Notes: generated by a model not told the origin, from the letters alone. A stretch of DNA of 64,000 nucleotides from Saccharibacillus sp. CPCC 101409 (GCF_030518235.1 NZ_JAULSA010000008.1:185777-249776); one strand, 5' to 3'. Shown: positions 8,504-16,777, counted from the stretch's first letter. Translations and numbers: made by a program.

Positions 8504-9025
8504 TTATACATCATGACGGACTTGACCGGTAAACGTATCTTCCGGCCGCGAAGACTTCGGCGTACCGCCGGGATTTTTGCCGCCTTTCTTATTGCCTTTA
8601 TAGATGAAATACAGCGCCAACGCCATAAAAGCGAGCGCCAGCATCCGTTTGCCGTCCAGCGGAATTTTCAAACTGTAGAACCAGCCGAAATGGTCGATGA
8701 CCATGCCGATTACGAGCTGCCCGACGATGCCGGCGATATTGGCCGCGATCACGCCGATCTTCGGCACGGCCAGCACGGTCAGCAGCAGGTAGATCGTGCC
8801 CAGAAACGCGGCGCTCAGCTGCCATTTCGGCGCGTCAAGCAGACCGGGGATATGTCCGCGTCCGAAGAACAAGACGAAAAGCGCCAGAAACAGCGTCCCG
8901 GTCAGAAAAGTCAAAAACGTCGTTTCGATCGTCCCGGCTTTGCGGCTGAGCGATCCGTTGATCGAAGACTGCGCGCTCAGCGTAAGGCCGCCGATCAGCG
9001 TAAAAATAATCATAAACATTCCCAT
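8504..9025 (-). CDS. YdcZ-type DMT family transporter, second subunit
   Basis: This is a 173-residue membrane protein with five predicted hydrophobic segments and a charged C-terminal tail. It belongs to the DMT YdcZ family (formerly DUF606), with typical phrases SAQSSINGSLSRKAGTIETTFLTFL (given here as a family landmark near residues 18-42) and GIVGQLVIGMVIDHFGWF. Members work as small-multidrug-like pairs of short proteins. It is 29 bases downstream of a sister gene on the minus strand, so the two probably form a heterodimer. The ArsR gene at 9568 is upstream in the same direction and shares an operator motif. The substrate is unknown. Confidence 0.87.
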   Translation of the reverse strand: MGMFMIIFTLIGGLTLSAQSSINGSLSRKAGTIETTFLTFLTGTLFLALFVLFFGRGHIPGLLDAPKWQLSAAFLGTIYLLLTVLAVPKIGVIAANIAGIVGQLVIGMVIDHFGWFYSLKIPLDGKRMLALAFMALALYFIYKGNKKGGKNPGGTPKSSRPEDTFTGQVRHDV

Positions 9026-9054
9026 GCCAGGTTCCTCCCGTTAGCTTGTCTGAA

Positions 9055-9483
9055 TCAGTTGATGAGTACCAGCGCGACGGCCATCGAAAGCGCCGCCAGT
9101 ATCTTTTCTTTGTTGACGGCCGATTTCTCGCTGCCCAGCCAGCCGTAATGCTCGATCGTCATGCTCATGACCATCTGCCCGACGATCACCGCGACCATCG
9201 TAATGCCCACGCCGACATACGGAACGCTGATGACGATCGAAGTCAGGTAAGCGACGCCGAGCAGACCGCCCAGCAGCGACCATTTCGGCGCCCGGAGAAC
9301 ATGCGGCAGATGGCCTTTTCCGAAAAAGAGCCACAGCAGCCCGAGAATGATCGAGCCAGCCAGGAAGTTGTAAAAACTCGTTTCGAGCTGTCCGATCGAT
9401 TTGCCCAGCTCGGCATAGATCGCGCCTTCGAAGCTGAGCGCCGCGCCGGCAAGCAGAGCCAGTCCGTAATACAAATAACGCAT
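9055..9483 (-). CDS. YdcZ-type DMT family transporter, first subunit
   Basis: This 142-residue membrane protein has five hydrophobic stretches and family motifs GAIYAELGKSIGQLETSFYN and VIVGQMVMSMTIEHYGW, parallel to those in the adjacent 173-residue protein. It is the first gene of the transporter pair. A 22-bp motif at 9514-9535 lies 31 bases before its start and is nearly the same as the motif before the ArsR gene, which indicates ArsR control of this pair. Confidence 0.87.
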   Translation of the reverse strand: MRYLYYGLALLAGAALSFEGAIYAELGKSIGQLETSFYNFLAGSIILGLLWLFFGKGHLPHVLRAPKWSLLGGLLGVAYLTSIVISVPYVGVGITMVAVIVGQMVMSMTIEHYGWLGSEKSAVNKEKILAALSMAVALVLIN

Positions 9484-9513
9484 CGAACCATCGCCTTCTT
9501 TCGTATAATTGAA

Positions 9514-9535
9514 TATCTAGAAATATCGATATATA
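9514..9535. promoter_or_regulatory. ArsR-type operator before ydcZ pair
   Basis: The site contains TATATATCGAT and ATTTC when read on the minus strand. It matches the site at 9891-9912 at 19 of 22 positions. It lies between the ArsR gene and the transporter pair. Confidence 0.5.
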
Positions 9536-9567
9536 CAGCGAAGAAAAAAGAACGGAAGCCGGGGCGC

Positions 9568-9882
9568 TCAGATCTCCGTTCTTATATACTCGGCAAACTG
9601 CCGAATAAATTCTTCGTTTCGTCTGTAATACGTCCACTGTCCGTAGCGATAGGATTCCAGCAGGCCCGCCTTCAGCATCATGTTCAGGTAGCTGGAGACG
9701 GTGGACTGGGAAGCGCCCGCTTTCTCCTGGATATCGCCGACGCAGACCCCTCCCGCAAAGTCGACTCCCTTGGGGATATGCGCGCCCTGCGCGGGGAAAT
9801 GCTTCTCCGGTTCTTTCAGCCAGCCCAGAATATGCAGCCGAGTGTCGTTGGACAACGCCTTGAATACATCGATGGGTTTCAT
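9568..9882 (-). CDS. ArsR family transcriptional regulator
   Basis: This is a 104-residue winged-helix repressor. It opens MKPIDVFKALSNDTRLHILG, the standard ArsR start, and the recognition helix is within GASQSTVSSYLNMMLKAGLL (residues 62-81). The segment VDFAGGVCVGDIQ holds one cysteine but no clear paired metal site, so the signal may not be a metal. The start at 9882 was chosen because homologous sequence begins there; 35 further upstream codons look non-coding. It heads the minus-strand ydcZ operon and has its own copy of the operator at 9891. Confidence 0.87.
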   Translation of the reverse strand: MKPIDVFKALSNDTRLHILGWLKEPEKHFPAQGAHIPKGVDFAGGVCVGDIQEKAGASQSTVSSYLNMMLKAGLLESYRYGQWTYYRRNEEFIRQFAEYIRTEI

Positions 9883-9890
9883 GGCAAGAT

Positions 9891-9912
9891 TATATATCGA
9901 GATTTCGCGATA
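9891..9912. promoter_or_regulatory. Operator before the ArsR gene
   Basis: TATATATCGAGATTTCG plus GATA forms a partly palindromic site directly upstream of the ArsR start. The second copy, in opposite orientation, is at 9514-9535, implying autoregulation. Confidence 0.5.
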
Positions 9913-9964
9913 AGTCAAGTTGATCGAAAAAATACCGTTTCCGCCGGGCGTCGGCCGTTGGGTG

Positions 9965-11041
9965 CTAGGCGTTATGCGCCTGCGCATCCTTTGTGCCGGA
10001 TTCGCCGGCCGGCGAAGCGGTTCGCAGAGCCGCTTTCCAGGCCGAGTAGATCTTCCATGCCGAACCGTCGTCCAGCAGAGGCTTGCAGGTGTACAAGCCT
10101 TCTTCGACCGAGCCGACCGCGCCCGTCAAATGCAGCCGCACGGCGGCGTTCAGCAGCGTCTGGTTGTAATAGGCCATAGCGCCGCCGCCCCGCAGCACTT
10201 CTTCGAGCATATGCAGCTGCCGCGGCGCCGTCCAGCTGGCTTCTTCTTCCGGCAGCTGCGTATCCAGCCCGTACATTTCCGGATCGAGCAGATCCAGTTC
10301 GCAGCGTCCGTTCTCCACTATATGAATGCGCGTCGGGCGATGGACGAACACGTCTTCCGAACCTTCGACGCCCTGGACGATCAGCGTCCGGCGGTAGCCC
10401 AGGCGGCTCGTCAGCCGGGCCAGCCGGTCGATGACCGTATTGTGGAACACGCTCAGCACAAGATACGGGGAGCAGGCGTAATCGACAAGCTTCTCCGCCG
10501 TGTTCAGCAGCGTGCGCATCCCGAGTTCCTCGCGGATGCCGTGCAGCCGGCCGAGCGGCGGGCACCACTTGGCGGAGTCGGCGAACAGCACGCCGCCCGC
10601 GCCCGCCGCGGCAAGCGCGTCCGCGTGGCTCAGCCGCAGCGGATCGATGCCGGCCTGCCGCAGCACGTCGTGCAGCGTAACGCCGTATTTGGGCGGCAGC
10701 GGAGCGGACCCGTGCAGCGTGACCGGCACGCCGGCGGCCGCCACGACAAAAGCGGTCGGCAGCGAAGCCCAGAACGTGGTTTTGCGGCCGTCGTACGGTC
10801 CGGCGAAATCGATGCCCGGCGCGCGGCATTCGCGGTAAGCTTGTGCGCGCAGCGCGGACACGAACGCTTCGAGTTCTTCGGGGCTTTCCAGCTTCAGCCG
10901 TTCGGCGATCAGGAAAGCGCCGATCTGCGCGTCGGTCGCCCGGCCGCCCAGAATATGCTCCGCGGCTTCCAGAGATTCCCCATAGTTCAAATCCCGCGCT
11001 CCGCGTTTGCCGCGGGCGACTTCTTTCAGCAGATCGATCAT
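9965..11041 (-). CDS. TrpD2-like glycosyl transferase family 3 protein
   Basis: This is a 358-residue protein related to anthranilate phosphoribosyltransferase. The N-terminal helical domain is typical (LLKEVARGKRGARDLNYGESLEAA, then GGRATDAQIGAFLIAERLK within residues 1-55). The following alpha/beta domain keeps a GT3 pattern (FVVAAAGVPVTLHGS, KYGVTLHDVL), but the D-G-T-G-G-D pyrophosphate motif of true TrpD is not evident; DFAGPYDGRKTTFW stands in its place. This resembles the TrpD2/YbiB group, which binds nucleic acid rather than making tryptophan. It follows the ANTAR antiterminator gene by 13 bases, beside nirBD, so a role in nitrite regulation is possible but unproven. Confidence 0.8.
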   Translation of the reverse strand: MIDLLKEVARGKRGARDLNYGESLEAAEHILGGRATDAQIGAFLIAERLKLESPEELEAFVSALRAQAYRECRAPGIDFAGPYDGRKTTFWASLPTAFVVAAAGVPVTLHGSAPLPPKYGVTLHDVLRQAGIDPLRLSHADALAAAGAGGVLFADSAKWCPPLGRLHGIREELGMRTLLNTAEKLVDYACSPYLVLSVFHNTVIDRLARLTSRLGYRRTLIVQGVEGSEDVFVHRPTRIHIVENGRCELDLLDPEMYGLDTQLPEEEASWTAPRQLHMLEEVLRGGGAMAYYNQTLLNAAVRLHLTGAVGSVEEGLYTCKPLLDDGSAWKIYSAWKAALRTASPAGESGTKDAQAHNA

Positions 11042-11054
11042 CGGCGCCGCCTCC

Positions 11055-11651
11055 TCAGGTTGGGTCGTGAAGCAGTTGATACACTTTGACGATGGACGTC
11101 GCGACGTCCACCATCCGTTTGCGTTCGTTCATCGCCTGCTTGCGCAGCAGGTCGTAGGCTTCGGACTCGGAAATGTTTTTGGTTTTGGACAGGATGCCTT
11201 TGGCCGTGTCGATCCATTTGCGTTCCTCGATGCGGGCGAGCAGCCGCTCGCGCTCTTTGGCCCACTGCGCCCGCTCGTAGCATCGCCTGGCGCTGAAATG
11301 CAGGATCCAGTGGATCTCGTCGGCGTGCATATAGGGAGAAAGAATACCGTCGATCCGCACATCGTCCTCGCAGGCGGATACGGACAGCGTAGCGGTCTCG
11401 GATGTACACCACCAGAGGACGGGCACCGTCTTACGGGACATCAGCAGATCGGCCCAGACGTTCATTTCGGTAATAGGCAGGGCGAGCACCGCGGCGTCCG
11501 TTTCCCCGACGCGCTCGAACGCTTCTTCGCGCGAGATTGCCGTTTCGACGATATAGCCGCATTCGCCAAGCCGGTTAACGGGATCGCGTTCGCCGGAACC
11601 CGGTTCGGCCGGGGCGGCGGAGGGGTTGTGCACGATGAGTAAGCTGTGCAT
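11055..11651 (-). CDS. ANTAR-domain antiterminator (NasT-like)
   Basis: This is a 198-residue RNA-binding regulator. Residues 1-115 form a degenerate receiver-like domain in which the phosphorylation aspartate is replaced (TDAAVLALPITEMN). A coiled-coil segment follows (RAQWAKERERLLARIEERKW). Residues 140-195 are an ANTAR domain (IDTAKGILSKTKNISESEAY, then RKQAMNERKRMVDVA). ANTAR proteins bind paired hexaloop hairpins and stop terminator formation. Such a leader is present in front of the divergent nirB gene, so this protein very likely turns on nirBDC. A pseudo-receiver means control is probably by a partner or ligand instead of phosphorylation. Confidence 0.9.
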   Translation of the reverse strand: MHSLLIVHNPSAAPAEPGSGERDPVNRLGECGYIVETAISREEAFERVGETDAAVLALPITEMNVWADLLMSRKTVPVLWWCTSETATLSVSACEDDVRIDGILSPYMHADEIHWILHFSARRCYERAQWAKERERLLARIEERKWIDTAKGILSKTKNISESEAYDLLRKQAMNERKRMVDVATSIVKVYQLLHDPT

Positions 11652-11796
11652 GTGCGACTCTCCTTCTGTTCAGGATCGGTTTCGTCGATTTCGCCGGGAT
11701 AAACCGCAGCGTCTTTTATATATGTTAATTTATATAACACGAAAACCGGATTTTTGTCGATTTTTTTAAAAATACAAAAATTAAATGTTAAAATTG

Positions 11797-11825
11797 TTGA
11801 CGTGTTAAAAGGAATCCGGTATAGT
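11797..11825 (+). promoter_or_regulatory. Sigma-A promoter of the nirB operon
   Basis: TTGACG at 11797-11802 and TATAGT at 11820-11825 are separated by exactly 17 bases. Transcription would start near 11832, just ahead of the ANTAR hairpins. Confidence 0.85.
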
Positions 11826-11844
11826 CGGTCTCAAGATTTGACGC

Positions 11845-11887
11845 GGATACAATGGAGTGTCCGACCGAAGCGGCAATGGCGCCTGCT
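11845..11887 (+). ncRNA. ANTAR two-hairpin antiterminator element in nirB leader
   Basis: Hairpin P1 is GGATAC, loop AATGGA, GTGTCC (11845-11862), with six paired bases and one G-U. Hairpin P2 is AGCGGC, loop AATGGC, GCCTGCT (11869-11887), with one bulged T. Both hexaloops have A at position 1 and G at position 4, the defining feature of ANTAR targets, and they are six bases apart, as in known examples. A terminator follows immediately. The divergent ANTAR gene at 11055 encodes the expected binding protein. Confidence 0.85.
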
Positions 11888-11954
11888 CTCACCTTAAACA
11901 GCAACGGGAAACGTGTGTTTCCGCTGCGGGTGAAGCGGGCTGTTTGTGTTTTTT
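11888..11954 (+). terminator. Leader terminator controlled by the ANTAR hairpins
   Basis: AAACAGC (11896-11902) pairs with GCTGTTT (11939-11945), with an inner hairpin GGAAAC-GTGT-GTTTCC, followed by TGTG and six T residues at 11949-11954. TCACC and GGTGA extend alternative pairing. This would stop transcription before nirB unless the ANTAR protein binds P1/P2. Confidence 0.75.
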
Positions 11955-11996
11955 CGACAACGAAATCCTGCATCGATTTGGAAGGAGCGACCCCAT

Positions 11997-14486
11997 ATGA
12001 CGACAATCGAGCGTAAGAAACTGGTGCTGGTCGGCAACGGAATGGCCGGCGTCCGCACGATCGAGCATCTGCTCAAACTGGCGCCGGACCGGTACGATAT
12101 CACGATCTTCGGCGCGGAGCCGCATCCCAACTACAACCGGATCATGCTTTCGTCGGTGCTGGCCGGAGGCGTCGGCATGGACGAGATCGTCATCAACGAT
12201 CTGGACTGGTACCGCGGCGGCGGCATTACGCTTCATATGGGCCAGGCGGTTACGATGATCGATCCGCGGCGGCGCCGGGTGTACGCCGAAGGCGGCATCG
12301 AAGAAGAATACGACGAGCTGATTCTCGCGACCGGCTCCAACGCTTTTATCCTGCCGGTTCCCGGCGCGGACAAAGAAGGCGTAATCGGCTTTCGCGATAT
12401 CAAGGACTGCCGGACGATGCAGGAAGCGTCGGCAAAATATAAAAAAGCGGTGGTGATCGGAGGCGGCCTGCTCGGGCTCGAAGCGGCGCGCGGCCTGCTG
12501 AATCTGGGCATGGACGTGACGGTCGTGCATATCAACGAGTACCTGATGGAGCGCCAGCTCGACCGGCCCGCTTCGATCATGCTGCAGCAGGAGCTGGAGA
12601 AGCAGGGCATGAAGTTCCTGCTCAAGAAGCAGACGGAAGCGGTGCTCGGCAGGCAGCGGGCCAAAGGGCTGCTGTTCAAGGACGGAAGCATGCTCGAAGC
12701 CGATCTGGTCGTGATGGCGGTCGGCATTAGGCCCAATGTCGAGCTGGCCCGGCGCAGCGGCCTCGACGTTAATCGCGGCATCGTGGTCGACGATCATATG
12801 CGGACGAGCGTGCCGAATATCCACGCCGTCGGCGAATGCGCGGAGCACCGCGGCATCGCTTACGGACTGGTCGCGCCGCTGTACGAGCAGGGCGCGGTGC
12901 TGGCGAAGAATCTGGCCGGTGCGAGCGCGGACGGCTATGCCGGTTCGGTCACCTCGACCAAGCTGAAAGTCTCCGGTGTGGACGTGTTCTCCGCCGGCAT
13001 ATTTACCGAACCGGAAGGCGCGCGGTCTCTGCGTTACCAGGACGAGATCGAAGGCGTGTACAAGAAGCTCGTGATTCGGGACGACCGGCTGATCGGCGCG
13101 GTGCTGTTCGGCGAAACCGGCGAAGGGCCGTCGCTGTTCTCGCTCATCAGGAGCGGGGAAAGGATCGCCGGCCGGGAAAAAGAGCTGCTGCTCGGCCTGC
13201 CGGCGGGCGCCGCTGCGGCGTGCGGAAGCGGCGGCGGAGCGGCGAGGCTCGAAGCCATGCCCGGCGACGAGATCGTCTGCGGCTGCAACGGCGTGTCCAA
13301 AAGCGAGATCGTCGCGGCGATCGGCGACGGCTGCACCAGCCTAGGCGCGGTTAAAGCCTGCACCAAAGCGTCCGCTTCCTGCGGCGGCTGCAAGCCGCTG
13401 GTCGAAGGGTTGGTGCAGCTGTATGCGGGCGACGCGGCCGTGGCCGTCAAGGAAGGCATCTGCGGCTGCACCGGTTTGAGCCGCGACGAGATCGTGGCGG
13501 AGATCAAGCGAATGGGACTGAAAACGGTCAAGGAAGTCATGAACGTGCTGGACTGGAACAACGAAGAAGGCTGCTCCAAATGCCGGCCTTCCCTCAATTA
13601 TTATCTGGGCATGCTGTGGCCGGCGGAGTACAAAGACGAGAAAGAATCCCGATTTGCGAACGAACGCTATCACGCGAATATCCAGAAAGACGGCACATAT
13701 TCGGTAATCCCGCGCATCTACGGAGGCGTAACGTCGCCGACCGAGCTGAAGCGCATCGCGGAAGTGGCGGAGAAATTCGACGTGCCGCTGGTCAAGTTCA
13801 CCGGCGGACAGCGCCTCGATCTGCTCGGCGTGAAGAAAGAAGATCTGCCCGGCGTCTGGGAAGCGCTGGACATGCCTTCCGGCCACGGTTACGGCAAAGC
13901 GCTGCGCACCGTCAAGACCTGCGTCGGCTCGACCTTCTGCCGCTTCGGCACGCAGGACGCGATGGGCATGGGCGTACGTTTGGAGAAAGCGTTCGAGCGC
14001 ATGAATGCGCCGGCCAAGGTCAAGCTCGCCGTCTCCGGCTGCCCGCGCAACTGCGCCGAAGCGACCGTCAAAGACTTCGGCGTGGTCGCGATCGACGGCG
14101 GCTGGGAGCTGCATGTGGGCGGCAACGCCGGCGTGCACGTCCGGGCGACCGAACTGCTGGGCGTGGTCAAAACGGACGACGAAGTGGAAGAATGGGCCAG
14201 CGCGTTCCTGCAATACTATCGGGAAAACGCAACCTGGAACGAGCGCACCGCGCCGTGGGTGGAACGCGTCGGGCTGGAGCATATCAAACAGGTGCTGGCG
14301 AGCGAAGACGAACGCAAAGCGCTGCACGCGCGTCTGCGAGATACGCTGGACCGCACCGTCGACCCGTGGAAGCAGATCGTAAACGAACCGGAGCTGCGCA
14401 AAAATTTCGAACGTCTCCCGGCGGCGGAAGTCGTATCGGGTTCCGCGGCGGACGACGGCGAACGCAAAAAGGAGGAATCGGCATGA
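11997..14486 (+). CDS. nirB: Nitrite reductase [NAD(P)H] large subunit
   Basis: This 829-residue protein is the siroheme nitrite reductase subunit that reduces nitrite to ammonium in the cytoplasm. Residues 8-320 are an FAD/NAD(P)H oxidoreductase (LVLVGNGMAG, VVIGGGLLGLEAA). Two BFD-like [2Fe-2S] domains follow, one near 425-475 with C428, C430, C462 and C465, and one near 485-545. The C-terminal half is a nitrite/sulfite reductase domain, with the [4Fe-4S]-siroheme cysteines C642, C648, C682 and C686. The ATG at 11997 has GGAAGGAG upstream; an alternative start at 11946 lies inside the leader terminator and is rejected. It overlaps nirD by four bases. Confidence 0.97.
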   Translation: MTTIERKKLVLVGNGMAGVRTIEHLLKLAPDRYDITIFGAEPHPNYNRIMLSSVLAGGVGMDEIVINDLDWYRGGGITLHMGQAVTMIDPRRRRVYAEGGIEEEYDELILATGSNAFILPVPGADKEGVIGFRDIKDCRTMQEASAKYKKAVVIGGGLLGLEAARGLLNLGMDVTVVHINEYLMERQLDRPASIMLQQELEKQGMKFLLKKQTEAVLGRQRAKGLLFKDGSMLEADLVVMAVGIRPNVELARRSGLDVNRGIVVDDHMRTSVPNIHAVGECAEHRGIAYGLVAPLYEQGAVLAKNLAGASADGYAGSVTSTKLKVSGVDVFSAGIFTEPEGARSLRYQDEIEGVYKKLVIRDDRLIGAVLFGETGEGPSLFSLIRSGERIAGREKELLLGLPAGAAAACGSGGGAARLEAMPGDEIVCGCNGVSKSEIVAAIGDGCTSLGAVKACTKASASCGGCKPLVEGLVQLYAGDAAVAVKEGICGCTGLSRDEIVAEIKRMGLKTVKEVMNVLDWNNEEGCSKCRPSLNYYLGMLWPAEYKDEKESRFANERYHANIQKDGTYSVIPRIYGGVTSPTELKRIAEVAEKFDVPLVKFTGGQRLDLLGVKKEDLPGVWEALDMPSGHGYGKALRTVKTCVGSTFCRFGTQDAMGMGVRLEKAFERMNAPAKVKLAVSGCPRNCAEATVKDFGVVAIDGGWELHVGGNAGVHVRATELLGVVKTDDEVEEWASAFLQYYRENATWNERTAPWVERVGLEHIKQVLASEDERKALHARLRDTLDRTVDPWKQIVNEPELRKNFERLPAAEVVSGSAADDGERKKEESA

Positions 14487-14851
14487 GCCATTCGACGGAA
14501 AAAGTGAGAGTAGGCAGGCTGAGCGATATCGACCCGCTCGGTTCGCGCCGCCTGAACGTAAACGGCCTGGAAATTGCGTTGTTCCGCTTGTCCGGCGGCG
14601 AAATCCTGGCCGTGGAGAACCGCTGCCCGCACAAAGGCGGCGTCCTCTCCGAAGGCATGGTCTGCGGCCCCGTCGTCCACTGCCCGCTGCACGACTGGCG
14701 CATCGATCTGCGCAGCGGCGAAGCGCTGGACCCGGACAAAGGCTGCATCGAGACGTTCGCGACCGAAGTGGCGGACGACGGCACCATTTTCCTGACCCTG
14801 AACGCATCCCCCGGCGCAGCGGAGTCCGAGCCGGATAGTCATATTGCTTAG
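14483..14851 (+). CDS. nirD: Nitrite reductase small subunit, Rieske-type
   Basis: This is a 122-residue Rieske-fold protein that partners NirB in assimilatory nitrite reduction. Both cluster-binding boxes are present: C48 and H50 in NRCPHKGG, and C67 and H70 in HCPLHDWR, so it probably binds a [2Fe-2S] cluster (some NirD proteins have lost these residues). Its ATG overlaps the nirB stop (ATGA), with AAGGAGG in the nirB 3' end. It ends 28 bases before nirC. Confidence 0.95.
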   Translation: MSHSTEKVRVGRLSDIDPLGSRRLNVNGLEIALFRLSGGEILAVENRCPHKGGVLSEGMVCGPVVHCPLHDWRIDLRSGEALDPDKGCIETFATEVADDGTIFLTLNASPGAAESEPDSHIA

Positions 14852-14879
14852 AACTTATTTCCGAAAGCGAGGGATTCCC

Positions 14880-15818
14880 ATGGATTACGTCAAACCGGCC
14901 GAAGTGCTGCAAAGTATGATCGACACGGGCAAAAGCAAAGCGGAACTGTCAACGGCGCAGTTATTGATCCGGGGCGGCCTGGCGGGCGCGATCCTGGCCT
15001 GCGCGACCACGCTCGCCATGACGGCGTCCGGCCAGACCGGCATCCCGATGGCGGGAGCGGTGCTGTTTCCCGTCGGCTTCGTTATCATCGTGCTGCTGGG
15101 GCTGGAACTGGTCACAGGCAGCTTTGCGCTGATTCCGCTGGCCGTGCTGGAGAAGAAAGCGACCGTATCCGGCATGCTCAAAAATTATTTCTGGGTAATC
15201 GTCGGCCATCTGATCGGCTGCGGGCTGTACGCGCTGGGTTACATATTCGTCGCGACCAAAGCCGGCACCGACCTGTCCAACCCGCTGATCGCGACGCTGG
15301 TAAGCACGAGCGAAGCGAAAACGACCGCCTACAAAGCGCTGGGCGCGGACGGCATGCTGCTCGTCTTCGTCAAAGCGATCCTGTGCAATTGGATGGTGAC
15401 GCTGGGCGCGGTGATGGCGATGACGTCCAAATCCACGGGCGGCAAAATTCTGGCGATGTGGCTGCCGATCCTGATCTTTTTCGGGCAGGGGTTCGAGCAT
15501 ACCGTGGTCAATATGTTCGTGATTCCGGCCGGCATGCTGCTGGGGGCGAACGTCAGCGGCGCGGACTGGCTGCTGTGGAGCGGCATCCCGGTGCTGCTGG
15601 GCAACTTTGTCGGCGGCACGCTGCTGACCGGACTGCTGCTGTACTGGGGACAGAAGTACGGTGGGAAAAGACATTCGGACGCCGGTATCCCGCAGAGTTC
15701 CGCCGCCGGCTCCGCAAACGCCAACGCGGCGCTGCCGGGCGCGGCGGCGAATCCGGCCGCTTCGGCCGTGTCGATAAACGAGCCCGTCCGCGCGGCCGCG
15801 CTGGAGAAAAGCGTATGA
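14880..15818 (+). CDS. nirC: Formate/nitrite transporter family protein (NirC-like)
   Basis: This is a 312-residue channel protein of the FNT family with six hydrophobic segments, which probably imports nitrite as a pentamer. Family landmarks are LLIRGGLAGAILACATTLAM, LVTGSFALIPLAVLEKKAT and GQGFEHTVVNMFVIP. The last 50 residues are an Ala/Pro-rich hydrophilic tail not needed for the fold. The start at 14880 follows GCGAGGGA; a 12-codon longer frame overlaps nirD and is unlikely. Its stop overlaps the cobA start (ATGA), so nirBDC-cobA is one transcript. Confidence 0.92.
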   Translation: MDYVKPAEVLQSMIDTGKSKAELSTAQLLIRGGLAGAILACATTLAMTASGQTGIPMAGAVLFPVGFVIIVLLGLELVTGSFALIPLAVLEKKATVSGMLKNYFWVIVGHLIGCGLYALGYIFVATKAGTDLSNPLIATLVSTSEAKTTAYKALGADGMLLVFVKAILCNWMVTLGAVMAMTSKSTGGKILAMWLPILIFFGQGFEHTVVNMFVIPAGMLLGANVSGADWLLWSGIPVLLGNFVGGTLLTGLLLYWGQKYGGKRHSDAGIPQSSAAGSANANAALPGAAANPAASAVSINEPVRAAALEKSV

Positions 15819-16596
15819 CGAACCGCGGAAAAATGCCGGCCGGCAAAATCTCGATCGTCGGCGCGGGTCCGGGCGATCCCGAATTGATTACCGTCAAAGC
15901 GCTGCGGAGGCTGGAGCAGGCCGATGTCGTGCTGTACGACCGGCTGGTGAGCGAGGAACTGCTGGAGTACTGCCCGCCGGGCGCGCTCAAGATCTACTGC
16001 GGCAAAGCGCCCGGCCGTCATGCGCTGAGCCAATCGGAGATCGACCGCCTGATCGTCGATTACGCGTCGGTCGGCCATCGTGTGGTCCGGCTCAAAGGCG
16101 GCGATCCGTTCGTGTTCGGCCGCGGCGGCGAAGAAGCGCTGGCGGCGTCGCGGGCGGGCATCGAATTCGAAGTGGTGCCGGGCGTCACCTCCGCCGCGGG
16201 CGCGTCCGCTTCGGCCGGCATCCCGCTGACGCACCGTGGCACGGCCGCTTCGTTCGCCGTCGTCACGGCAGCCGGTGCGGCGAGGAAGCCGCGCCCGTGC
16301 GCTGGGACCTGCTCGCGCAGGGCGCGGATACGCTGGCGGTCTATATGGGCGTTTCGAAGCTGGAGGAAATCGCCGGCGAGCTGATCCGTCACGGCCGCGA
16401 CGCCCGCACGCCGGCCGCGCTGATCGAGAACGCGACGACGCCGGCGGAGCGGGTCGTTACCGGCACGCTGGGCGATATCGCCCGCCTGGCGGCGGCGATA
16501 AAGATCGGCAATCCGGCGATCCTGATCGTCGGCGATACGGTCGGGGTGCGCGAGGCGCTTTTTCCGGCCGTGGCGCAGGGAAAGCGGATCGTGTAG
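15815..16596 (+). pseudogene. cobA: Uroporphyrinogen-III C-methyltransferase with apparent frameshift
   Basis: The gene should encode the SAM-dependent enzyme that makes precorrin-2 for siroheme, the cofactor of NirB. Frame one from 15815 reads through the SAM-binding motifs (SIVGAGPGDPELITVKAL, VVRLKGGDPFVFGRGGEEA, VPGVTSAAGASASAGIPLTHR). At about 16267 the frame changes and the rest (WDLLAQGADTLAVYMGVSKL to the stop at 16596) is in another frame. Adding one G to ACGGCAGC restores a continuous V-T-G-S-R-C-G-E-E sequence, so one base is missing in a short G run. This may be a real mutation or a sequencing error. With the fix the product would be about 260 residues, normal for the family. Confidence 0.85.
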
Positions 16597-16656
16597 CGAA
16601 CAAAGCTGTGCGCGTAAAGAGAAATAAAAAAAGCGGAATACTGCAAGCGGCCCGTT

Positions 16657-16688
16657 AAACTTCGCCTTCAAGGCGGAGTTTTTCTTTT
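16657..16688 (+). terminator. Terminator of the nirBDC-cobA operon
   Basis: AAACTTCGCC and GGCGGAGTTT form a 10-bp stem (one G-U) with a short loop, followed by TTTTTCTTTTT. Confidence 0.85.
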
Positions 16689-16701
16689 TGGGAAAAAAGG
16701 G

Positions 16702-16749
16702 TTGCATTTTGCCGGTCAGCGGTTATAATCATTTGTAATTGATCGATCA
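16702..16749 (+). promoter_or_regulatory. Promoter and TetR operator of the 16778 gene
   Basis: TTGCAT (16702-16707) and TATAAT (16724-16729) are 16 bases apart. The palindrome TGATCGATCA at 16740-16749 covers the expected transcription start. A related palindrome precedes the next gene at 17339-17350, so both are likely bound by the TetR protein. Confidence 0.65.
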
Positions 16750-16777
16750 CTAATCTAAAAAGGAAGGAGGACGAGCC

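Noticed and set aside
11946..11996. Upstream start for nirB
   Set aside because: These 17 codons run through the leader terminator's T run and have no ribosome site, while GGAAGGAG precedes the ATG at 11997.
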